Numbered from the stretch's first letter, positions 31,935 through 44,257 are shown. The stretch is 45,009 nucleotides of DNA from Gnetum montanum (GCA_015680685.1 MNCI01034009.1:1182093-1227101); one strand, 5' to 3'. The notes: generated by a model not told the origin, from the sequence alone. Numbers and translations: made by a program.

Positions 31935-33300
31935 CTATTATAGATTGTTTTGGTTATGAGAGGCCACCTTGCTTCATTAATCTCTAAATCTCCATCTCTA
32001 TTAACATTATTGGGATGTAGTGTAATCTCTATGAATTCTCTAATTTTTGTCTCTAAATAATTTTCTATCTTGGCTAAGATTTGCATTTTTCTAGTTGTCA
32101 TTTGTGTTTAGTTTCAATGAGAAATTCTCAATTTTCTTGTGTTTTATGCCTCCTTTGTGTTCTTTTAGTCTAGTAAAAATGGTTCTTTCACTTTCTACAA
32201 TATATACTTTCCCACGAGCATTCTAGTTGATAAACAATTTTGCAATCAAGACTCTCTAATATATCTTTCTTACAAGGATACCAATCACTAATTTTATTGA
32301 TAGGTTGAAATATAATTTTAATGTTGTCTTTTATTAATAATCTTTCTAGTTTATCAAAAATGCCTATCTTGTATAGTCATATTGTGATAAAATCTTTATA
32401 ATTTTCTTCATTCTTAATTGAATCTTCATCTAGTTGGTTGTCATCAATATTATGTTTCATAGATATTTTTCTTGTAGTAAGCCAATTGTTAATGGTATCA
32501 TTCTAACCCTTTTTAATAATTTTTGAGTTACAACCATTCATTTGAAAGACATGATTGAGATGTTTAGATTCTTCTTCTAAGATTTTCATGTTATAAATTG
32601 TAAGGGTTCTAAACATTAAGGTTCTTAAAACTTCTATTTTTTGACTAAAGGGATAATTAGAATTAGCATACAAGTATCTGTTTATATGAGTTTTCTTCAT
32701 GTAAACCCCACAAGAGTTTTTAAAATTATTATCATCATCCATGACCTTGGTAACGTTAACATCTAAGAAAGGAAGAGAGTTACTGTGTTTTTTCTCAATA
32801 GTAAATTGAATATTACAATCAATGCTATTTAGATATGTATGAAATTTGGTTAGGCCTTCTTTGACATATTACCAAATGCATGCTATATCATCAACATATC
32901 TAATGCAATGCTTTGGCTTTAACATTATGTTTAAAGTCTTCCATGCATAGATTAGCTACAATAGGAGAAAGAGGTAATCCCATTGGAACTCATTGCACTT
33001 GCTCATAGTATACATTCTCATTTCCAAAATAAGTGGTTTCCAAAGATAGATTGACAAGATTGACTACTTGTTAACTTTTTTCACCAATGACTATAAAGGC
33101 TTCTTCTAATGGAATCATGGTAAAAAGGGATACAACATTAAAGCTGACATAGTAAAAACAATCTCGATCTTTATTTTTGGCCATGAAATGCATCTTGGTA
33201 TAATCCAATTGAATAAAGATGTTGTACAACTATTTATTACTACACTGCGGACATTCACAACTAATGGTTGATAAATAGTTGAAGCTTGACATAACATTGG
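31935..33300 (-). pseudogene. Penelope-like retroelement fragment: RT plus GIY-YIG endonuclease
   Basis: On the minus strand the motifs follow the order of EN+ Penelope-like elements. RT: SFNVVSLFTMIPLEEAF (about 33095-33145), MGLPLSPIVANLCMEDF (about 32930-32983), catalytic RYVDD (32887-32901), LPFLDV (about 32755-32775), then VYMKKTHINRYLYANSNYP and the ILEEESKHLNHVFQMNG block (32503-32742). Endonuclease: IVYQLECS (32216-32245), KVYIVESERTIFTRLKEHK (about 32150-32210; the YIG Gly is Val) and the C-terminal IEITLHPNNVNRDG (about 31985-32030). Frameshifts separate the MGLPLSP and RYVDD blocks and the GIY and YIG halves, and stops occur. The N-terminal part is missing (5' truncation). Conifers carry such elements, called Dryads, thought to have come from arthropods; assignment to that group is inferred. 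Confidence 0.88.
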
Positions 33301-34480
33301 GCTCATATTTATAGGTATGACTATGGCCCACTACATGGTATCTGTATCATCATATGTTAAGATACGATATCACATCCATCATATTGTAGTCAAACATGAA
33401 AACTTGATTTATCATGAAGCCACAATTGTAACGACACTGACACTACTCTAGGGAAGTGTTACTCATCATCATCCATGAGCTGCAAAGTCACCAAGTATTT
33501 TAGAGTAGTTGAAGGTGGACTACACCTTGACATCCTCAAGAACTTGCAAGTTGAGCATTGGTACACAACACGTCACCCAATAGTCAATGGGTTAGGAGCA
33601 TCATGAGGACACCTTGATAATCGTATAAGCAATTGAATTAACATTATATATACAACAATCAGGTGTTGTATATATCATGAAACCCAAGTGGATCTCCACC
33701 TTTTAGTCCTTGCTTAGAAAAGAAGCAAAACTTCAAACCATCAACAAAGCATACTCTTTACGTACCAAAAGACATATATGCTTTTTCCGTTTACTTATGA
33801 AAACATGATCATTATTTCTAATCATTCTAGAACATTAAAAATATTTTTAGTCATTTTCTCTTGAATAAACTTATTCGCTGTATTGGCAGGTGTGAGCTGG
33901 TGAATTTATCACGAGTACCTCACTAAAGAGCTCATTGCCAACTCGACTACATTCATATTGTTACAAATAGTACGAATTTTAATTACTTAATAATTAAAAG
34001 GTCATTAAAATCTTCGAATGTCATTAAAGATATATATATCGGTGTGGGACACGCGTTGACAGAAGGTGATTTCCTTGATTGGAAAATGACAAAGGAATTC
34101 TTGTTCTGTTTTTTAAATGATTACTTTATTATTATACAAGCTGTCGAAATCGGCCTTGATTATCATCTGATATTTCCGTCCTTATTGTTCATACGTTATT
34201 TTATCTCCACATGAGATGAAAAATTGCCCCAAAATCAACACATGCCAGACAGTGAATGGAAGAAAACAGTATTTTACGAAAATCCATGGCCCAACCACAT
34301 CTAACCGTAGTTTCCAAGTTAACGCACGCTACCAATTTCCAAAACAAAAAAAAAAGGAAAAACAAAAATGAAAAATTTCCCAAGTCCACAGAACCTTTAT
34401 CAAGTTGATCAGAAACAGCACCAATAAATCATAAATCGAAACTAAAAAATAATTAAAACATGAAAATCCTAGCTGTTGGT
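33301..34480. other. Intergenic region upstream of the TOL gene
   Basis: No gene was recognised. It contains an isolated GATACGATATCACATCC near 33358 that resembles the LTR modules, a perfect 12-bp inverted repeat at 33646-33675, and an AT-rich stretch (33780-34080). The minus-strand ORF at 34201-34389 looks like chance. The proximal part (34000-34480) may belong to the promoter. Confidence 0.4.
33646..33675. repeat. Perfect 12-bp inverted repeat (hairpin)
   Basis: ATATATACAACA at 33646-33657 and TGTTGTATATAT at 33664-33675 are separated by a 6-nt loop. It could be the core of a small inverted-repeat element or a chance palindrome in AT-rich DNA. Confidence 0.6.
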
Positions 34481-34489
34481 CTTGTGTTG

Positions 34490-34498
34490 TATATATAT
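34490..34498 (+). promoter_or_regulatory. Candidate TATA box of the TOL gene
   Basis: TATATATAT follows TTGTGTTG and lies 760 bp before the start codon, which would imply a long leader or a leader intron. The base composition becomes less AT-rich downstream (34620-35260), as expected of a transcribed leader. A TATA-less start nearer the ATG is equally possible. Confidence 0.3.
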
Positions 34499-35106
34499 GC
34501 AACTGGTTAAAGAGGTTGAGACCCTAGGTCAGAACTCAGAAGCTTCAACCTGCATATCCATGTTTGTTACAATTTTCCTTCCTTTTCGAGGAAAGGTTTT
34601 GTAAATAACGACAAGAAAACGTTTGCGACAGTGAATTTTCCGGATACGTGTAATCTGGCAATTGGCAAACTCGCGCGGCGGCAGCACTTCCAGCTTATCC
34701 AGGTTGCATATCTTACTTGGAGAGCGCTTCCTTGTTTTATTTGTTTCTATTTTGGTATTTCAAATTTCGTTGCCGTCGTTGAAAATTCCACCTTCGTTGA
34801 AACTCTTTACTTTATCGCGTCGGACACCAATTTGATTCTTTTCTTCTTTTGCGTTTCTTTTTTTGCTTTCGCATACCCTGGATTCAGACCAGGTTTTGGT
34901 TGTTCTATTGACGTGAAAGCAATTATTTCCCCATAGAATGGGTTGCTCGCATGGACGATCGGGCAATATCTGGCACCAGAACCGCGCAATTTTATCTCAT
35001 TTGCGTCGCGCTGCCGCTTTAAATTGATATTTTGCTGCCTGTGGCTTTTTCCATATTCGTTTTTTCGTTGCGTTAATTGATTGCTTCGTCTCGCTTTCGA
35101 TCGAAT

Positions 35107-35114
35107 TAGGGTTT
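35107..35114 (+). promoter_or_regulatory. Telo-box motif upstream of the TOL start codon
   Basis: TAGGGTTT (AAACCCTA on the other strand) lies about 150 bp before the ATG. This motif is frequent around plant transcription starts of housekeeping genes. A functional role here is inferred. Confidence 0.4.
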
Positions 35115-35260
35115 AGCATTTCCTGGTTTGAAGATCCCTCGCGGTGCATTATCTTGCTCTGTGATCCGTTCTCTTTTGCTTTGGCGTTCTTATTTTTCAG
35201 TTTTGTGTTCCTTGCTTTTCTCAAAGTCTCAGCCTCCGTTAAGAGTGCTGCGACGGTGCC

Positions 35261-38200
35261 ATGGCGAGTTCTTTGGTGGAGCGTGCCACGAGCGACATGT
35301 TGATTGGGCCGGACTGGGCCATGAATATTGAGATCTGCGATATCATCAACGGAGATCCAGGGTATGATCATATTCAATTCATTATATTTGATAGTTTTGA
35401 ATTGATTTTTCGACGTGCGTTCAATTATTGAATTGGCCAGGGGAAGAAATTGAATTGTATTGGCAAAAAGGATTTACAAACTGAAATCTTAAGGAATGAT
35501 TATGTACATGGTTTTATGGAAGTTTTGCATTAATGGAACAGTAGGATACATAGCTGCGTGTTGAATTCCTTGCCTATTTATAGGTAATGCTTAACAGATA
35601 GGAGGACGTTTGTGTCCGAAACCGTTCGTGTGGTAGAGTTTTCAATTAAAAATCTTCATGCATCTTTTCTAGCAGATTTCTTTAAATGAAAGGTGTTAAG
35701 AAGAGGTTGGTTTGGATCATCATGCTATGTAACTGACTAGTACGGCCTTCATAGTGGAAAAGAAAAATTTTCACAAATGTGTTGCCTTCTTGTGGGCACT
35801 ACATATGGAATTCAGTACACACTATAGCTATAGCGAAGCAGGACCGTTATAATTGAATTTTTAATGTTTCACTTTTTCTTTGAAAATTGTGACCATTTTA
35901 TTTTTGTTGATTACTATGTTTAAGAGTTCATTTGTGAAAATAGGTAAAAGATATAGTGGTAGATTAAAGATGTCCCTTGTTATAACGTAGTGGTAGATTA
36001 AATACATGATAACAATGAAGTTGTCCTTTGTTCTACAAAAATTCTAAATTAAAAAACAAATAAATGTTATCCCAACATGGCTGCTGGACGAACAAGATGA
36101 TGAGAAGGGTAGGGTGATCATTTAAAGTGGTTGTACTACAGAGAACAGAAACCCTCGCCAACTAAATCTTTAACCTTCTGGAAATGTTTTTTGTTTTTTG
36201 TTTAACTCAATTGAATCGCAATTTTTTTCTTTTTACAAATAGTATTGCTGCTTTTGCTCTATGAGAATTTTTTCAATCACCTGAAGCTCAATTTTTCCTC
36301 TGTAATTTTGTTTTCTGTGTTTTAGCTTCCTGTGATAATTAGGGATACTGTAATTCAGTGACAAGATTAATTCTTTTAAATTTAAAGAGCATTGTCATTT
36401 AAGTGATCCATTGTGTTTCATAACGTTTATCCTTTGTTTTAACGATAAGTGGTTTGTGATTTTTAAAATCATTTTAACGTTTTAATTGTTGTGGATGTAC
36501 AGGCAAGCAAAAGATGTTGTTAAAGCAGTCAAAAAGCGTATTGGAAATAAAAATCCTAAAATTCAGCTGCTTGCATTAACGGTATGCCGTTATGTTAACC
36601 ATATGCGCATATTGCAAGTGTATGCAGTTTTCAGAGAATTTATTCTGTAATTAAACATTGATTTAGGTGATGCTTTCTCGAAGACTTCATGTTTGGTTTG
36701 AACATGCTTACATTATCGAAATATGTCCATCATAAAAAGTACTAAATGGAAACTATTGACTATGACCTGAAAATATCCAGAAAATGCCTGTAGTCTACAT
36801 AGTTGTAGAATTCATTAATCTCTGCAGCGAATTTCCTCCATGGTGTTGTGCTATTGGTTGTTTCATCAGGATTCTAGACAGTGTTTGGTGTAAGCCCATG
36901 GTTTACGATATTTTGCAAATGCTAGATGTTTTTGATGAATTTTTATCATGCCTGTTTAGTAATTTATTGCCTGCTCCTTGAATGCTATTGCTCGAGTGTT
37001 TGATTTCTTGCAATCGTGTGGATTTAACCCTGAGTTTCATTTCAGGGATTCAGAATCCTTGGTGCATTTAAACACCATCAAAGTGAACAAATTGTTGTTC
37101 CATTATACTTCCATTTGTGTAAGGCTAAGTTCATTAATTAATTTTGTATGGTAACGTTACTTGCTAACAAGATCCCAAGGAATTTTTAATGGACTCCCAA
37201 GTAATTTGATTAATGAATAAAATTTAAATATTTAACTGTTTTGAAGAAAAATGGGGAAAAAGAAACATTTTCTGTTACTGTGTAATGTTATGGTATCATT
37301 TTTAGTGATTTTTCATCGCAAATTGTTTTCAAACATTATTTCCTTTTTAATTTTTTTTTCAGTTATTAGAAACATTGATCAAGAATTGTGGTGATTACAT
37401 TCATCATCAAGTTGCTGAACGGGATGTATTACATGACATGGTGAAGTTGGTCAAGAAAAAGGTAGAAAAAAGTGTCTGCACTTATGGACGTAGGAACTTT
37501 CATTTTTTTATTGCATTTAGTTATTCTCTGTTAATATGTTAGTTATCAATAAAAGAGTGTTTTTCTATAAATGAACTAAATGAAATCATGTTTTTTTTTC
37601 ATTTTTTGGGTTACAGGCAGATCTGCAGGTTAAAGAAAAAATTTTGCTATTGATTGATACCTGGCAAGAAGCTTTTGGTGGAGCAAGTGGCAGATATACT
37701 CAATATTATGCTGCATATCATGATTTGCTGGTGAGGTTCCTTGTCCGCAAATTGAAATAAATGCCCTTTTTATTGTGTTTCGTAGTCACATATCATAACC
37801 AGTGGTTCTTACATGTAATATATATTGTTTGTAGCATGTAAGATTCCAAAGTTTAAGTTAATAGTCACACTGCTCGAATGATATTTTTCTTCCATTAAAA
37901 TTTGTGTTTCTAATGAATAACCAAACTACAATGAACTGCAACAATTTTATATGAGGTTTTATTTAAAATGTATGTTTTTAATTCTGGTTGCTTTACATAC
38001 CTCAGATACTGGAGAACTTGTTTTGGAAATTTTTTCTTACTAAGGCATTATATGTTTCATCTAGGATGTTCTATTGTTTCGTTTGTTCATGCATTCTTTA
38101 AGTGGACTTCTTGATTTGTTTCTCTTTAAAATTTGCTGGTTTCCTCATCTACCTCCTGGTTCTTATGAAAAAATTAGTGATATTTAAAAGCTTTATGCTT

Positions 38201-41200
38201 TGGTCCTCATAAAAATAAGGGAAGGGAGGATATGTTTGAAGTTTGACTAGAACTTAGCCACATGTTACTTTCATCCTGTTGTCTTCTCACAATGGGAGAT
38301 GTTTATATCTCTATGTGGAAGGCTCAATTTCTGACATTGCTTCCAGGAATTTTTTAAAATATACTCTATGAAACATTTCTAACAGTGTGATTTCTCTTGA
38401 ATTATTTCATTTCCTATTTTCATGAAACCATGTTTATGCAGTCTGTCATTTAACTGTGAGAGGTTATGTTTTCTTTGTATCAATCCCAGCGTGCTGGAGT
38501 TAGGTTTCCTCAGCGTGCAGAGAGTTCTGCCCCAATTCATACTCCCCCACAAACCCACCCCATTCAGACATATCCTCAGTCATATGGGTCTCCTGATTAT
38601 AGGGCAGAACCACCTCAGACTTCAAGAGCAGCAGAACTTCCGGGCTTGAGGTATGCGTTTCCGAACCAAAATTGTCCATAAAAAAATTGGTGTGCACAAT
38701 GTTTATTTGTAGTTAACAGAGTAAAATTTTAGTCTGTACATTTGATGTCAATGGTCATAAACTGAACTGGTTTTTTGTTATGTCTTCAACAACTTGGATC
38801 TATTTGACCAGTTCAGCTTTGGCCAATATCTCTTGTACACTGCCTTTATAACTTACATAATTCATTGGGATCTTGTGACTTGTAAGAAGAAAGTCACAAG
38901 CCTTAACTATTAAGTCACGCCTTATTGAAAAAAGTCTCCTTAATCGAACTAATTTAAAGGATGTCTTGGAGTTTTTAGAGGCCACATTATTTCCTAGCAA
39001 TGTCAGAGGTATGACTAATGTCTTAACCCTGAAATGGGTTGTGATGATGAAAATCAAGTCGCAATTGGTCTGTCACAATAGTACTAGACTGCTGTTGATT
39101 ATTTTCCCTATACAATTTACTGAATTACACCCTTTTTAATAGTTAATACAGTTTGGTGAGCAGATTTGTTGCTCCAAAATATCTGTCACGCGGCAAATGA
39201 GTTATATTTAAACTAAGAAAATCAATATTTATTTGCGCTATTGTCAACATGTCTGTTCTTTTTCTAGATTTTCGAACCATATGAAGCACACTGCTAGGTC
39301 TATGAAGCACACTGCTAGGTCCAAACAAAGCCAGTTATTCTCTCCTGACAACAGTGGTTTGCAATACAGCTTTGAATGGTTTAATTATTGATTGCCAGTC
39401 TCTTATTATTAGATTTTCTGGAACTCACGGGTACAGGTAACCTTGTACCGCATAACTGCTTTGTGTCTTTCTGGAGTTAGATTTTCTTTGGAGGAACGTA
39501 TATTCCAGAAGCAATGGCATATTTGTATATTATGTATATTGGTATACTTGGTCATAAATTGTTAGGATTTTGGTTTTTTACTTCACAAATCTTAAAAGGA
39601 TCCTAAGTCATTGTGCTAAGAAATCGTTAAAATATTGTTGGTTTATTCTGCTAGTTTGACGGAGATTCAAAATGCAAGAGGTATTGTGGATGTTCTGATG
39701 GAGATGCTTAATGCTTTGGAACCGAACTCCAGAGAGGTAATCTATTTTTTGTTGTCCAAAGGAACTCTCACACTACTCATTTGTGCAGTGTCAATTTAGC
39801 CATTTCTTATGTATTCATTTATCGCCTACAGATTCAAGAGAAGTTTCTAAACCATGTTACCTTGATTATACGTCTTTTTTAACGGAAGTTTAGTTGGTAA
39901 GCCATGCAGTTTTGTGAAATTTCAGGGACTCAAGCAGGAAGTTATTGTTGATCTTGTGGAACAATGTCGCTCTTATAAACTGCGGGTGATGCAGCTTGTG
40001 AACACCACATCGTATGAACTTATTATGTTTATGATTACGTTCATTCTTCTAGTTGTAAGGATTCAACACCAGATAAAAATAGTTGATTAATTTTTTCTTA
40101 CAGGGATGAGGAGCTTCTTTGTCAAGGGTTGGCACTGAATGACGACCTCCAGCGTGTTCTTGGAAAACACGATGCCATTGCTTCTGGAATATACGTACCT
40201 CCAGAGAAAAAGACTCCCGATCGTCTCGTGGACGTTGATGAAACAAATGAAGCAGCTGAGCTAGAGCGACTTGCTGTCACGTATAACATTTATATTACTT
40301 GTTGCAAAGATTCTTGCTATTTTTTAACTGATTTTTTTGTGACGAAAGCTATTTTTAACGTTTTGTTGTAAATATGGATTATAAAAAATTATGGGTTTAC
40401 TTTCAGAACGTCAAAACCCACAACCAATGCTAAAACCGAGTCGGCAACATTACCTCCTCCTCCAGGCCAGAAGACCAATTCCTCAGCTGTCAAGGCTGAT
40501 GCATCCATTGATCTATTGAGTGGAGATATCTTAAGTGGTGATAATTACAATACTGCCAATGGTACCCCAACAACCCAGACTCCACAATCATTGGAACTAG
40601 TCGTGTCTTCGTTTGCTGACCAGCCAGGGACACAAGTTAGCCAGTCTCTACAAATTGTGCCATCTTCATTTCCTGAACAAGCGGACCCAGGTCAATCACT
40701 TCAGGTAGTACCTGCATCTTTACCTTCACAGATCGCAGCAAATCAATCCATGCAAATTGTGCCATCTTCTATTCCCCAACAGTCTGCTACGTCGAATTCC
40801 TACGTTCAAGTCCCAGGTACACAAGGAATGCAAAATCCTTACTTGCATTCAAATGGCAGCATATCTACATCACCAATGGCCTCTGCTCCTCAGGGACAAT
40901 TTCCCACACAAGGCATGATGCCCGCAGACCAAGTAAATCCGTCCCTTAATCCCCAACAGCAAGCTTTAATTTATGGCTCTGAAATGCCAAACATTAATTC
41001 AACTGCACAAAACATTCCTCAACAAGTTACTCCAAATTCTTCACTTTCGCCATCTCTTCCACCTCCAAATTCTTCACTTCCAACATCCCTTCCACCTGCA
41101 CCATGGGAAACCCAAGCTACAGAAACTGCTCCTCCGGTAGAAAACAGTTGGCAAGGGTCGACACCATATGGATACTATGCTGCTCCAATACAAGCACCAT

Positions 41201-41553
41201 TTCAGCAACAATCGTTTCAACAACCAACAGTTCAGCAACAACGATATCAACCACAATATTTACAGCAACAGCGTCCAAAATATCCATACCAGCAAGCATT
41301 TCAACAGCAGCCATATCAACCACAAGGTTCTGCGTTTGGCCAGTACAATACAGCATACTATATTGCTGCACAGCAGGAGTTGTTAAGGTCGAGCCAAAAT
41401 CTCTCTCTGTACGATGGAAGCGCCAATAATCAGTATCCTTATGTTTCTCCTCAGCAGTCGGCAATGGCTGCTAAGCCAGCCAAACCGGAGGACAGGTTGT
41501 TTGCAGATTTAGTTGATATCGCCAAAACTAAGCCCAAGGGAACATCTAGTTAA
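35261..41553 (+). CDS. TOL: TOM1-like protein (VHS-GAT, ESCRT-0-like ubiquitin receptor), nine coding exons
   Basis: Exons: 35261-35361, 36503-36581, 37363-37461, 37617-37730, 38490-38650, 39655-39736, 39926-40011, 40104-40280, 40407-41553. All introns are GT-AG and the phases join to 681 residues. Residues 1 to about 135 form the VHS domain ([16 protein letters not shown], then DPGQAKD, then [12 protein letters not shown]). Residues 185-267 form the GAT domain ([10 protein letters not shown], then [18 protein letters not shown]). The tail is Pro/Gln-rich with a clathrin-box-like IDLLSGD (334-340), four repeats of a 13-residue motif (360-425), LPPAPWE, and a conserved end [16 protein letters not shown]. 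Plant TOL proteins bind ubiquitinated membrane cargo at the plasma membrane and endosomes and pass it to ESCRT for vacuolar degradation. The GAT sequence and the EIQNARG block look most like the TOL9-type branch. The start is the first ATG, in context GTGCCATGGCG. The length fits the family. It is intact and the only functional gene seen. Confidence 0.95.
39281..39322 (+). repeat. 21-bp tandem duplication in intron 5 of TOL
   Basis: ATGAAGCACACTGCTAGGTC occurs at 39281-39300 and again at 39302-39321, a period of 21 with near-identical copies, so the duplication is recent. Confidence 0.9.
40585..40782 (+). repeat. Four copies of a 39-bp coding repeat in TOL exon 9
   Basis: Units at 40585-40623, 40642-40680, 40693-40731 and 40744-40782 encode QS(L/M)(E/Q)(L/I/V)V(V/P)(S/A)S(F/L/I)(A/P)xQ. 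The last three are the closest to each other. Spacing is 57, 51 and 51 bp, always in frame. Confidence 0.85.
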
Positions 41554-41965
41554 CCTAAAAATTTATCCTGTTTTATTTTCTCTGCTATTATGATTAAATA
41601 GTGTAGATTATATAATTGATACACATGGTATTTTGTGTGTAACATCTACTAGAGATTGTACAGCTTCCATCTAATTTTTATGGGCATCTTTTTGATGTCT
41701 TGTAAATTTTTTCTGTTGCGTTTTATATTTCAATTTATATCACTTGTGGAAGACATGTTTTGTTTGCCCACGGAAAAGTCTTGAAATGGATTGTCAAACT
41801 ATTGATCTTCTTGTGACGGTGTCAATAAAAGCGGTGCCCATCTTGTGTTTTATCTTTGAATTTGGATCACTTGGGGAAGGCATGTTTTGTTTGCCTATAA
41901 ATGAGTCTTGAAATAGATTGTCAAACTTGCGATGATGTCAATAAAAGCAGTGGCCATCTTTGGGT
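41554..41965 (+). other. 3' untranslated region of TOL with a duplicated poly(A) module
   Basis: A 127-bp unit starting TTGCGTTTTATATTTCAATTT (41716) is repeated from 41843 with moderate divergence. Each unit contains a TGTCAATAAAAGC block, so AATAAA occurs at 41824-41829 and 41940-41945. Either could direct polyadenylation. The 3' end of the transcript cannot be fixed from sequence alone. Confidence 0.65.
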
Positions 41966-44257
41966 TTCGGAGAAGTCTGTCCCCGAGGTAATCTTCTAGA
42001 TGTCATTGACCATACTTAGTTGGTGCAGCTTAATGAATTTATTTTTTTATTATTTGATTAATCATGCACCATGCTCTATTGGGAAAACAAAATTAATGAC
42101 ATCGATCGCAACATGGTCTTTGTCTACAGGATATGATAGTATTTATAGCATTGTTTAATGATAATGACATGTATGTTATGTTTCATTTTACTTTACAAAA
42201 GTTTTGCCTTTGTAATTGAGCATACATTTTAATAAGGATTTTATCTGGAACATGAATGAGCTTGCAGTCATCGGTATTGATAGATGCTAATGATAGACAA
42301 GAGCGTTACGTCATTTAAGTTGCATTGAAAGGGGCTACGGCACGGAACAGAAACTGAAGAGTCATGAGCCTGTTTTCTCTCCATGCTCTAAAGTGGTATT
42401 CCATCACTAAAAAGGTCATAGTTCTATTTACATATTTCATGTCATCGGATTTATAGAACCCATTAAGATATTGTGGCAGGCCTAACGAGTGTGCCTGAAC
42501 ACGGATCGGGCTAATTCTGCTCATTATATGACTTGCCCAGGCGGGATCCTTAAATGCGAGAGTGCAATTGCTTACAGAGAAGATTAATGGTTCTCTAATC
42601 TTAGCCAGCCCTTCTAGCTTTCATTTCTCAATGGCACTGTTAGTTAGATGTAAACGTTTTTGCCTCTGGTCTTCTTTAAATTTCAGAAGCCTATCTAACG
42701 TTTCTCAATGTCGGTGCCCGTGCTTTTGCCTCTTATATCCTTTGTGATCTATATGATCATACAGGTTTCAAAATACTTTTTTGCAATATTTGTTTATTAC
42801 TTAAGCTTCTCCATTAGAAGCCGAGACCTGAGGGCTGTGTTATGACAAATCATTGTTAGCCATTTTAAATTAGAAAATTAAAATATAGGTTCTTACTTAA
42901 ATTTTGAGGATATGAAATGTTAAATTGTTTCCAGCAAAATTATTTTAAACACGCACCAATGCTGAAGTTATTCACATTAGTGCAGAGCCTGGGAGGTGGA
43001 TTAGTTGTGCTTAACCTAGTGTTGTGGGGTTGGATTATGTTAATGATGCTGGGTCAAGGCTTATTTGGTTAGGTGAATTTGTAGATATTGAATTATCATA
43101 GACTCATATTCATGAATTCAAGTGAGGTAAAACTTCACAAAATCAACCAAAACTATATAAAACAAGTTTGTAAATATGATGGGTGGAATTTCCAAAAGCA
43201 CTACCCTAGAAATCAGGCAAGCAAACACCCCACAGAATTAACCAAAATTAAACAATTTTGAAAATATGATAGGTGGAATCTGCAACTAAATATTATTAGT
43301 AGAATCTAGAAAAGCAACATTGCAAGAATTGTGCAACCAAACACTACAAAGTTTTAAGACGGGAGGGGTTTTGAAGATTGAGTTTGTAAGATTTGTGCAA
43401 CCAAACACAACGAAGTTTTAAGAGGGGAGGACATTTGAAGATTGAGCTAGCAAAAGAGTGAAGATTGAAGTAGGAAATTCAATGTGTGATGCTTTCATTC
43501 TTGAGAATGCATGGCCTCCTTTCAAGCAATATCTCATAAGTATTCTTTATGTATTTATATACTTGTTGGATACAAGATTTCTTTTTTAAATGTTATTCAA
43601 AATTTTTATAAGAAATAAATTTTATATATATTTTGTTATAGGATAACTAATGAGAAGCTTACCTATCACATAACAAGGATTTGAATATTGCTTTTGTTTA
43701 TGTTGCAAACAACATTTTTGTTTATCATTTAGTCTTTCATTGAGTGTCAAGTTTAACAAGAAACTAGTTAGTGGTTTTAGCATCTTATAAATAGATTAAT
43801 GACTAGTTTTTCATCAATTTTGCTGCCAAAATGTTTCAATGTTAAATAATATATGACTTTATAATGATTTAGCTTATTGAAATTTAACTTATTGAATGTA
43901 GGTCATAATGCTACCAAACTTAATAATTTATTACTATTTTTACTAAACCTACCAAATTTGTCTTATTGTAACTTTAAATATTTAAATTCTTCTTCTCATA
44001 TTATGTGAGTGTCTTTGTTTGTAGGGTTTTTTTAATACAATATTTATAGCTAAGATATATAGTCAAATTAGAACATTATAGCTTAGTATTGCCCACCAAA
44101 GTCTAACCTACAACTTGGAGTTACCAAATTAAGAATCTTATTGTTTTTTTTTTCTTTCAAAAGGAAATAGTCATTGGACTTGGTACCTACACATTAGGCT
44201 AGATGTGACCCACTAGATAAGAGTATTCTAGCACAAGGTTACTCTAATACAACAACA
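41966..44257. other. Intergenic region downstream of TOL
   Basis: No gene or complete transposon was recognised. 42290-42760 is less AT-rich than its surroundings, but its ORFs on both strands match nothing I know. 43150-43290 has two loosely similar copies of AAATATGATxGGTGGAAT. 43322-43449 is a 64-bp tandem repeat. 43500-44160 is AT-rich. Confidence 0.4.
43322..43449 (+). repeat. 64-bp tandem duplication
   Basis: Units at 43322-43385 and 43386-43449 share GTGCAACCAAACAC, AAGTTTTAAGA and GAAGATTGAG in order, with about ten differences. It is non-coding. Confidence 0.8.

Noticed and set aside
34631-35377. ORFs on both strands just upstream of and over TOL exon 1
   Set aside because: Their compositions are unlike proteins, and they overlap the leader and exon 1 of the real gene.
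39268-39354. Possible extra TOL exon after TTTTCTAG, open for about 40 codons across the 21-bp duplication
   Set aside because: No donor keeps the phase needed to join exon 6, and joining exon 5 directly to exon 6 gives the [12 protein letters not shown] block expected of the family.
41103-41464. Overlapping ORFs of 60-115 codons on both strands inside TOL exon 9
   Set aside because: They are shadows of the Pro/Gln-rich repeat codons of the real frame.
42315-42747. Gene candidate in the less AT-rich patch downstream of TOL
   Set aside because: ORFs of 61-69 codons on opposite strands with no recognised motif, splice pattern or homology.
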